NCBI RefSeq assembly: GCF_004341105.1
Contig: NZ_SLZK01000003.1
Location: forward strand, 992,001 to 1,056,000
From: Rhizobium sp. BK418
GTDB lineage: Bacteria; Pseudomonadota; Alphaproteobacteria; Rhizobiales; Rhizobiaceae
Reading direction: 5' to 3'
DNA: 64,000 nucleotides
Shown here: positions 57,980 through 64,000 of the stretch, one piece after another
How positions within the stretch are numbered: position 1 is the stretch's first letter
Layout: each line of letters starts with the position of its first letter
The notes under the pieces: generated by a model
The model's input: only the letters and a program-made list of their open reading frames with translations
Told to the model about the DNA's origin: nothing
Database searches by the model: none
Program-made: the position numbers and the translations under genes

Positions 57980-59608
57980 TCACCCGATGACGGCTGATAG
58001 CGGTTCGGTGGCGAGCGTCGCTTTTTGCGACTGCGGCAGGCGCGGAACGATCCAATGATCGATATAGCCGGGCTGCGGATGGATGCCTTCGGAGCTGATC
58101 GCCCAGAAGGTCGCGGCATTGGCCTGGAAGACCGTTGCCGAGTTCGAGGTGAAGCCGGCATTGTAGGTGCCGTTTCCATTGTCGACAACGGCATTGATGG
58201 TGCGCACGCCATAGGTTGCCGGCTGGTACTCCACGACAATGACGTCGCCAACCCTGGGAACGAAGCCGCCGAGGACACCCGAGCTCAGGACGCTTGCGCC
58301 ATCACCCGGCGTATAGGACAGCATCGTGCCGATCTGGCCGAGATCCGTCGCCGCGCGAAATTTATCCGGGTTGGCAGGGTTATCGGTCCAGGCCAGGTCG
58401 ACGTCGATATAGCCGTCATGGCCGAAGCCATTATTGCTGCGGATATCGGCGTTGATGCTATTGCGCCCGGTGACCCAGATTGCGGCGTTGACGGAGATGC
58501 CCGCCGAAATCGCGAAAGCCGTCGAGGAGCTGTTCTGCGGCGGAATGGTGCACTGGATCACCTTCATGTCGCTGCCGAGACGCGCCTTGATACGCGAAAT
58601 CAGGCTCGTGATACGCGACTTCCAGGTGGCAGTCGTCGCGTTGTTGTCATTCGTGCCCATCTGGTTGAGAACGACGGTGAACGGGTATTTGCCGCCGTTG
58701 AAGGCCTTGATGTCGTCGAGGATATCCCAGCGCAGAAAGGCGCTCGTCGTCAGTTCCCGTGCCGATTGGGCCGAGGGGCAGCCGATGATCATATGGGGGA
58801 TGCGGCCGAGATCGCCGTCGGCATCGAGCCATTTGCTTTCCCAGCCGAGATTGCCTCTGGCATCGGCAGTCGCCGAGACTTCCTGGCGGCCGTAGCCGAT
58901 GCTGTCGGCAGGGCTCAGAACCACCGGCCGGCCATCCCATTCGCCCTTGGCCACCATCATATCCGGGCCGTAGCAGATCTGCTGAGAATTGCTCTGGTTG
59001 CCCGCCGGGATAGCGTAGAAGACATCGAGCGAGGGCGTGACCGGAGCGTCGGCGCTGATTAATGCTGCAAGCGCCGTCGGATCGGCGGCGGCCCAGAATT
59101 TTTCGCCGCGATGTTTCTGGATGCGGTAAGGCCCGACGAAGTTCTGGCCGGCATTGACATGCCACCGGGTGATGACGACGAAATCCGCTTCCGCATCGAT
59201 ATCGGGCGCGGTCGGGAAATCGCACCATGCGCCTTTCGCACCCGAGGCAATGGTAACGCCGGGGTTGGAGCCGAAAACGGCCGGGTAGGCCACGCCGCCG
59301 ATGATGAGATCGACGCCGTCGATCACGACGTCATTGCCGGGCAGGATCGTTTCTTGAGGGCCGAGGCCCTCATTCATGGCAAAGCCCGAGAAGTGAAAGC
59401 GGAAGCCGCGCGTCTTGTAGGGCGCGTTTCCGAATTTCAGCTTGCTTGCGAAGTAATTGAGGCCGCTTGCCGCGGGCATCGTAAAGCCTGAGGGCATGCG
59501 GGTCCGGGAGGCGAAGAACATGTAGCGGTTGGGTTCAACCCCGCCGCCTCCACCGTTCGACGTGTTGGTGGATGTCCCGAGAGACAAGCCAAGAGAAAGG
59601 CCAAGCAT
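57980..59608 (-). CDS. SGNH-like protein with phage-type N-terminus
   Basis: A 542-residue protein. It begins MLGLSLGLSLGTSTNTSNGGGGGVEPN, a Gly-rich leader of the type found on phage tail-region and rhizobial surface proteins. The middle has CYGPDMMVAKGEWDGRPVVLSPADSIGYG, and a SGNH-like PFTVVLNQMGTNDN block, with DGYIDVDLAWTDNPANPDKFR and SEGIHPQPGYIDHWIVPRLP (the catalytic D-x-x-H pattern). The GTNDN and H-P motifs suggest a lipase/esterase fold. The ATG at 59608 is chosen for its GAGGAG site; a GTG 18 codons upstream is also possible. It may be a tail-spike-like or surface esterase. Confidence 0.6.
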   Translation of the reverse strand: MLGLSLGLSLGTSTNTSNGGGGGVEPNRYMFFASRTRMPSGFTMPAASGLNYFASKLKFGNAPYKTRGFRFHFSGFAMNEGLGPQETILPGNDVVIDGVDLIIGGVAYPAVFGSNPGVTIASGAKGAWCDFPTAPDIDAEADFVVITRWHVNAGQNFVGPYRIQKHRGEKFWAAADPTALAALISADAPVTPSLDVFYAIPAGNQSNSQQICYGPDMMVAKGEWDGRPVVLSPADSIGYGRQEVSATADARGNLGWESKWLDADGDLGRIPHMIIGCPSAQSARELTTSAFLRWDILDDIKAFNGGKYPFTVVLNQMGTNDNNATTATWKSRITSLISRIKARLGSDMKVIQCTIPPQNSSSTAFAISAGISVNAAIWVTGRNSINADIRSNNGFGHDGYIDVDLAWTDNPANPDKFRAATDLGQIGTMLSYTPGDGASVLSSGVLGGFVPRVGDVIVVEYQPATYGVRTINAVVDNGNGTYNAGFTSNSATVFQANAATFWAISSEGIHPQPGYIDHWIVPRLPQSQKATLATEPLSAVIG

Positions 59609-59674
59609 GGTGAATGCTCTCCTCGTTAACAGCTGTTTTGAAAGAGACGGCGAGATGCCCACGATCCCCAGGGG

Positions 59675-59977
59675 TCAGGCGAGCACGATGGACGGCGACT
59701 GGCCGATCCGGGCGCCGAAATAGCGCGTTTCGCCGGCATGAACCAGCCAGCCGGTGGTGGCGGTGACGGGCGTGCGGAAGTCGACGCGGATTGCGGCGTC
59801 GGTGGCCGTCACGGTCCAGAACTGCTCGTCGCTGACGGCTTCGACCGGTACTGCGAGCGCCGTTGCGGTCGCATCCGCATTATAGTGGCCCTCGATATCG
59901 GCCAGCGAAATCGGCAGGCTCGCGCCGGAGATTGCATTCGTGCCGCTGCGGCTCAGGTAGATGTCGAACTTGCTCAT
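59675..59977 (-). CDS. small hypothetical protein ahead of the SGNH-like gene
   Basis: A 100-residue protein, MSKFDIYLSRSGTNAISGASLPISLADIEGHYNADATA then VEAVSDEQFWTVTATDAAIRVDFRTPVTATTGWLVHAGETRYFGARIG. It is beta-rich with Thr/Ala strands and looks like a compact secreted or virion-accessory domain. AAGGGA lies eight bases ahead of the ATG. It is transcribed together with the SGNH-like gene, 66 bases upstream of it. Confidence 0.55.
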   Translation of the reverse strand: MSKFDIYLSRSGTNAISGASLPISLADIEGHYNADATATALAVPVEAVSDEQFWTVTATDAAIRVDFRTPVTATTGWLVHAGETRYFGARIGQSPSIVLA

Positions 59978-60147
59978 CGATTTTTCCCTTCGTGTTCGCA
60001 CCAGGTTCAGTGCATGCCGCGAAGTTGGAGCCGGGATGGTTGAAAGCTAAATGTGAGGCTGGCACATCTCGATGGGCGTTTTCAACCCTCCTGGCCGACG
60101 TTTGATCTTGCGTTGCATTGCGAATCGAAGCCAGTCTGGGCGATTGG

Positions 60148-60678
60148 ATGGGGGATATCTTGGCCTGTCGTTTCAAATCCGGCCCTTTGGCCGCAAGCCT
60201 CACGATCGCTTCTGCGGGCCTCGCCACGGCAGAGGAGATACCGGCTTCCTGGAAGAAATCCATGACCGGCGATCCGGCAACGAACCACTACATCGCCAAG
60301 GCGATGAAGCCGCTCGACAATGCGGATGCCCAGACATTGCGGGTCCTGAAGCTGGCCGATACGCTCGCCACTCTCTGCAGCGGTACCGAGCTCGATAAGA
60401 AGGCACTCTACGCCTTTATGACTGAGACGCGCTTTGCAGACATCAGGGGCAAGGCCTATAACGAGGCCGCCTTCCTTGCCGACAGCACCTTCCGCTATTT
60501 CGATTATCGCGCGCTTGCCCATCTCTGTGCGGGGAGCGGTTATCTGTTCGGCCCGGAAGGCCATCTTGCGCCGGGATTGCTGAGGAGCGGCAAGACCGGC
60601 AAGAGGGGCGGGCCGAAGATGAGCTACGATTCCGAAAACCCCTTCGTTCCCCTGCCGCCACTGGCGCGGAAATCCTGA
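60148..60678 (+). CDS. hypothetical exported protein
   Basis: A 176-residue protein with a probable signal peptide (MGDILACRFKSGPLAASLTIASAGLATAEEIP). The body is helical, with IAKAMKPLDNADAQTLRVLKLADTLATLCSG, FMTETRFADIRGKAYNEAAFLADSTFRYFDY and AHLCAGSGYLFGPEGHLAPGLLRSG, including two cysteines. Starts are uncertain: a TTG lies 10 codons upstream. I recognise no family. Confidence 0.5.
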   Translation: MGDILACRFKSGPLAASLTIASAGLATAEEIPASWKKSMTGDPATNHYIAKAMKPLDNADAQTLRVLKLADTLATLCSGTELDKKALYAFMTETRFADIRGKAYNEAAFLADSTFRYFDYRALAHLCAGSGYLFGPEGHLAPGLLRSGKTGKRGGPKMSYDSENPFVPLPPLARKS

Positions 60679-60731
60679 TCGAAGGCCGGCGCATGCCTTG
60701 CGCGCTGCAGCAAATTTAGACAGCATCGGGC

Positions 60732-61238
60732 ATGCCGACTCTCAAGCAGCTCTCGATTGCCCTGGGCCTTCTCACCAGCGACCGGTCCCCCCTTCCCAAT
60801 GAGGACGGCTGGATGAACTATGTCTGGCGGGTTCGCGCGGCGCAGCAATGCCTTGATGTCGAGAACGGATATTGCAAGCTCGTCGAGGACAAATGGGACT
60901 GGAAGCGGCCACAATATTACAGTTTCTCATTCCGCACGGACCCGACGACCAATTCCGTCCTGTCCCGTATCTCGCTGCGAAACGAAGACCCTAAAGACGA
61001 CGATCAGGTCTGCATCGTCGCCAGTTTCCTCAATGCGGCAGGGGAAGAGATCGGCATTTTCTATGCCAACTGGCGCGCGCTGCCCCGCCGTTCCTATACC
61101 CGTGAGGCGCCGATCTGGCTCAGCACCGATGTGCGGGAGATCGCAACAGTGGCCGTCGGCACCAAGCAATGCGACGTGAAGGCCAAACCGGACGCGCAGA
61201 ATTTTTACAGGATCCGGCTCGCGCTGAACCAGCGCTGA
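60732..61238 (+). CDS. hypothetical protein
   Basis: A 168-residue protein with MPTLKQLSIALGLLTSDRSPLPNEDGWMNYVWRVRAAQQCLDVENGYCKLVEDKWDWKRPQYYSFSFRTDP, then VCIVASFLNAAGEEIGIFYANWRALPRRSYTREAPIWLSTDVREIATVAVGTKQCDVKAKPDAQNFYRIRLALNQR. It has several aromatic-rich strands and three cysteines. No family is recognised. Part of its 3' end is repeated about 90 bases downstream. Confidence 0.55.
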   Translation: MPTLKQLSIALGLLTSDRSPLPNEDGWMNYVWRVRAAQQCLDVENGYCKLVEDKWDWKRPQYYSFSFRTDPTTNSVLSRISLRNEDPKDDDQVCIVASFLNAAGEEIGIFYANWRALPRRSYTREAPIWLSTDVREIATVAVGTKQCDVKAKPDAQNFYRIRLALNQR

Positions 61239-61314
61239 CCGCATCTGATCCAAAGCTATTTACAGGATGAGCGTCCTGCAGCCCCAAGTATATGACCGCT
61301 TGGCTTACGAGATT

Positions 61315-61398
61315 ACAGTGGTCCATTCCGAGAAGCGGCAATGCGATATAAAAGCGAAAACGGACCTGCAGAATCCTTACAGGGATCCGGCCTGCACC
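61315..61398 (+). repeat. decayed duplicate of the upstream gene's 3' end
   Basis: ACAGTGG...AGCAATGCGA...AAGCGAAAACGGACCTGCAGAAT resembles the coding stretch 61146-61226 (ACAGTGGCCGTCGGCACCAAG onward) with several substitutions. It has no reading frame of its own. Confidence 0.65.
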
Positions 61399-61430
61399 GA
61401 AGCCGCGGGGAGTTCACGCGCTCGGCAATT

Positions 61431-61640
61431 CTATTGAAAGTCGGGCCGGATCGCCGGAGGCGGAGGCGTACGGGACGGGCTGCCGATCCTGTCGCCCTTT
61501 TTGACGCCGATCGTTCCGGTCGGTCGCGGGTCCGACTGCTCTGCATGGAACGACAATGCGATAATGATAATAATCCCGACCGCGAGCGCGATGAGCGGCG
61601 GCACAGCGAAGATGATCAGGAGGTAATGCAGCGGTTTCAT
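61431..61640 (-). CDS. small membrane protein with proline-rich tail
   Basis: A 69-residue protein with one long helix (MKPLHYLLIIFAVPPLIALAVGIIIIIALSF) and a polar Pro-rich C-terminus, RPTGTIGVKKGDRIGSPSRTPPPPAIRPDFQ. The ribosome site is weak. It lies on the opposite strand of its neighbours. No family is recognised. Confidence 0.5.
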   Translation of the reverse strand: MKPLHYLLIIFAVPPLIALAVGIIIIIALSFHAEQSDPRPTGTIGVKKGDRIGSPSRTPPPPAIRPDFQ

Positions 61641-61877
61641 CTTATGTCGTAAGCAGGCGAGCTTTCGCCTGAGCGGCTGCTTCCTTCATTCGTTTGCAAT
61701 GTGCGAGTTCCAGTGGATCTTCCTGCCGTCCACTCTCGCTTGCCTGCTAGCGCTGCAAATTTCAGCAGGAAATATACCTGATCTTTCCCGACTTTCCTAA
61801 TGCGGCTTTCCGCCAAAAGATATAACGGCCGTCACATCGTAGAAACGGGAACATAATGCGTAGTGCTGTCTCCGCAG

Positions 61878-62480
61878 CTATAGCGGCTTATCCACGCGCA
61901 CGCCGTCCTGGCGGACGATTTTTGCCGGGACCCCGGCGACGGTGCAGTGCGGCGGTACGTCCTTTACGACAACAGCATTGGCGCCGATCGCCACATCATC
62001 ACCGACGGTGATCTTGCCGATGACCTTTGCCCCGGCGCGTATTTTGACGCCGTCGCCTATGACAGGCCGGCGGCCCTTGCCGGAGTGCCCTACGGTTACC
62101 TGCTGATTGATCCAGCAATCTCTCCCGATCTTTTCGGCATTGATGATCGTCGCGAAGCCATGCTGGATGAACAAGCCGCCGCCGATTTCGGGTGTCTGGA
62201 GATGCAGGGTCGGTTCTTCCCGGCAAAACAGCGAAAACCATCTGGCTTTCGGCACCCTGAAATAATAGAGGTTTCGAAATTCTTTGTAATCATTCAGCAA
62301 TTTCAAAAGGGCGCTGAAGTCACTCTTCGGTTTTTCATCGAATACGATGCCGCCCCATTTTTCAATGTCGGCCTCCACTTCCGACCTGTGATCGGAACGA
62401 AAGTAAGGGATCGCCACGGGAACGACGCCCGCATATCCGCATACCCGCAACATACGTTTCACCAGTCGAGATATTGTCAT
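61878..62480 (-). CDS. hexapeptide-repeat (LbH) acetyltransferase, CysE/serine-acetyltransferase-like
   Basis: A 200-residue protein. The N-terminal part is helical (about 1-95). Residues 96-195 are a left-handed beta-helix: TPEIGGGLFIQHGFATIINAEKIGRDCWINQQVTVGHSGKGRRPVIGDGVKIRAGAKVIGKITVGDDVAIGANAVVVKDVPPHCTVAGVPAKIVRQ. The His in QHGFATI is the usual acetyl-CoA-transfer residue. It resembles serine or sugar acetyltransferases of polysaccharide clusters. Confidence 0.85.
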   Translation of the reverse strand: MTISRLVKRMLRVCGYAGVVPVAIPYFRSDHRSEVEADIEKWGGIVFDEKPKSDFSALLKLLNDYKEFRNLYYFRVPKARWFSLFCREEPTLHLQTPEIGGGLFIQHGFATIINAEKIGRDCWINQQVTVGHSGKGRRPVIGDGVKIRAGAKVIGKITVGDDVAIGANAVVVKDVPPHCTVAGVPAKIVRQDGVRVDKPL

Positions 62481-62814
62481 GTGCCATCCCCTGAAAATAC
62501 CCCGCTTGCCGTCAGGTCAAGCAATCTGCGCCCGGTCGCAGGCGTATGGCGCTCATAAAGGAGATGTCGGTCGATAATGGGGCACCGGGTGAAACCTGTC
62601 CGATTCCCGCCGTTAACGTTGCCCAAATGGCACTTGGACGTCCTCGCGAAGGGGATGTTCTCGCTTCTTAGGTTGGGAACCTGAAGGCGTACGAGTATCT
62701 TTCATGCTGCGTGATCGGGTGGTGGGTAACCAAGGTCACAAAAGTCCAAAAATGGTTCTTGCGTGGTTCTCGCGCATGAGATGTAGAGTTCCATCATTGG
62801 TTGGGGAACCTTTC
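62481..62814. other. intergenic stretch, nothing recognised
   Basis: This stretch of 334 bases lies between divergent genes. Plus-strand frames in it lack ribosome sites. I find no clear inverted repeat or promoter signal. Confidence 0.3.
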
Positions 62815-63078
62815 ATGCGCGTAAGTACCGTCGGCAAGACCGCCAAAGATCTTTTTCATTTGCTGTCGGCAGGTCTCAAACGGATGTCGATGATCTATCT
62901 AACTGGCGGTCATGAAGGCGAGTGGGGCTATGTTCGCGTGACCGGAGAGGTCGTCGACGTCAATACGAAGATGCCGATCCGTGGTCATGTCATGCGCAAA
63001 ATCATCGGCGGTCAATGGGTTTACCGGCAGATGACCGAGGAAGAACGCGAAGACTTCGACGCCAGCCGCCGCTGGTAG
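62815..63078 (+). CDS. hypothetical small protein
   Basis: An 87-residue protein, MRVSTVGKTAKDLFHLLSAGLKRMSMIYLTGGHEGEWGYVRVTGEVVDVNTKMPIRGHVMRKIIGGQWVYRQMTEEEREDFDASRRW. It has mixed helix and strand, a conserved-looking GEWGYVRVTGEVVDV segment, and a charged tail. The ATG at 62815 is chosen since upstream codons look non-coding. No family is recognised. Confidence 0.5.
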   Translation: MRVSTVGKTAKDLFHLLSAGLKRMSMIYLTGGHEGEWGYVRVTGEVVDVNTKMPIRGHVMRKIIGGQWVYRQMTEEEREDFDASRRW

Positions 63079-63362
63079 TCGAGCCTGAATTGGTTGCCCG
63101 GCGGTCGACAACGATAATGAAACTCCGAACAGGGTAACGCGTGCACGCACCCGCTCAATGACGGGTGTGCGATCAGGAATGACCACTCCGCTTTGCCATT
63201 CCGCTTTATTTTTGTTGCGGTGCAGCGTAGTCTCCGGATGAAACTTGTCCATATTTGAGACATTTGATGGCTGCAAACAAACTTTGCGAGGACATGGAAT
63301 GAATGCGTGCCGTCACCGTCCCGGCATCATCCGATAATTCCAGCTTTTTAAGTGAGATTTCG

Positions 63363-64000
63363 ATGAAGAACAGGTCATACTTCGATGCGCTTGACGGGTT
63401 GCGAGGCATCGCGGCATTTCTCGTCCTCTATCATCACCTTGAAAGCACTTCGGTCAGTGGAACTCACTACGCCCGCATCGGTTTCCTGGCCGTCGATCTT
63501 TTCTTCATCCTGAGCGGCTTCGTCATTGCGTTCTCATACGAGGATGCGCTGCGAAACGGCCTATCCTTCTGGGCCTTCACCAAAAGGCGGCTGATCCGCC
63601 TCTATCCGCTGATCTTGCTCGGCATCATCCTGACCGCTCTCGTCATCGGCCCGTCATACCAGGTGGCGCAGTCGGTCGTTTTGAACGCGCTGTTCGTTCC
63701 CGAGCTCTGGAAGCAGGGGAATGCCTATAGCGTCGACGCAATCCAATGGACCCTGTTTTTCGAGCTTTTTGCCAACCTTCTCTATGCGGCCGCCATTCCC
63801 TTGCTGAGGAGCCGGACGGTCGCGGTTCTCATCGGCATCTCGGCCGTCGCGCTTTATATGGTCGGGCAAAGCTACGGCACGCTCGGGCTTGGCTGGGGTA
63901 CGGATAATTTCGCCGCAGGTTTTCCCCGCGTCGGCTTCGGATTCTTCACCGGCGTTCTTCTCTATCGGCTGTGGCGATGGCACGGTGACAAGCTGCCCAC
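63363..64000 (+). CDS. acyltransferase family 3 protein (3' truncated by window edge)
   Basis: An open frame of at least 212 residues runs off the end. It starts MKNRSYFDALDGLRGIAAFLVLYHHLE, the family signature D-G-L-R-G-x-A-A-x-x-V, followed by GFLAVDLFFILSGFVIAFSYEDAL (F-x-x-S-G-F-V), and hydrophobic helices such as LYPLILLGIILTALVIGP. QWTLFFELFANLLYAAAIPL (W-x-L-x-x-E) is a further family block. It would O-acylate surface polysaccharide. No stop is seen before base 64000. Confidence 0.9.
   Translation, partial: MKNRSYFDALDGLRGIAAFLVLYHHLESTSVSGTHYARIGFLAVDLFFILSGFVIAFSYEDALRNGLSFWAFTKRRLIRLYPLILLGIILTALVIGPSYQVAQSVVLNALFVPELWKQGNAYSVDAIQWTLFFELFANLLYAAAIPLLRSRTVAVLIGISAVALYMVGQSYGTLGLGWGTDNFAAGFPRVGFGFFTGVLLYRLWRWHGDKLP

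Noticed and set aside
1..64000. Search for CRISPR arrays, tRNA and rRNA genes and an integrase
   Set aside because: No regularly spaced short repeats, no cloverleaf-like tRNA ends and no recombinase motifs were seen. I cannot run covariance models, so short RNA genes could have been missed.

Overview
The window looks like a chromosomal stretch of an alphaproteobacterium of the Rhizobium/Agrobacterium type, most likely Rhizobium. The signs are high GC coding with strong C/G third positions, many LysR, LacI and ABC sugar-uptake genes, a MoxR/DUF58 operon, class III nucleotide cyclases, and extragenic palindromic elements that resemble the rhizobial RIME family. I see no rRNA, tRNA, CRISPR array, integrase or intact transposase.

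Layout. (1) 1-1321: the 3' end of a LysR regulator and a VOC-fold protein. (2) 1380-13875: a minus-strand podovirus tail cassette in T7-like order: tail tubular proteins A and B, a gp13-like GNAT protein, a small coiled-coil protein, a large internal-virion-like protein with a degenerate peptidase-like domain, and a T7-type tail fibre with a small partner. Three non-virion genes (two methyltransferases and a membrane alpha/beta hydrolase) sit between the large protein and the fibre. No head, portal, terminase, polymerase or integrase gene is present. (3) 14003-19477: a RIME-like element, a secreted protein, a methyltransferase, then a divergent LysR/nitroreductase locus with a DUF4863 (hydroxylaminobenzoate lyase-like) gene, an AhpD-like gene and an HD gene. 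This resembles 4-nitrobenzoate (pnb) catabolism. (4) 19508-26627: an AEC transporter, a LysR regulator, a large AAA-LuxR regulator, small genes and a cold-shock gene. (5) 26654-27254: a fluoride riboswitch with terminator upstream of crcB. (6) 27358-28470: a glycine-rich secreted protein followed by two decayed copies of its own 3' end. (7) 28752-32297: an SDR, small proteins, an HNH nuclease-like gene, an SGNH esterase and a VOC protein. (8) 32456-38007: lacI, a sugar-binding protein, two permeases and a GH172 (DUF2961) enzyme, with no ATPase. (9) 38208-43191: an SRPBCC protein, a histidine kinase broken by a one-base frameshift, a response regulator, cytochrome P460 and a DUF5939-type cyclase. 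(10) 43271-51680: small membrane genes, a structured non-coding stretch, duplicated DUF805 genes and a six-gene MoxR operon. (11) 51783-55792: a toxin-antitoxin pair, a CACHE-cyclase and a metallophosphatase. (12) 56126-64000: two acyltransferase-3 genes, a hexapeptide acetyltransferase, an SGNH-like protein, a KTSC protein and several unknown small proteins.

How it works together. The best-supported units are the tail cassette, the pnb-like locus, the riboswitch-controlled fluoride exporter, the LacI-controlled glycan-uptake operon and the MoxR operon. The window also holds an unusual number of local partial duplications: three tail copies of the glycine-rich gene, a second 3' end after the gene at 60732, and the DUF805 pair, whose duplicated unit carries the start of the next gene.
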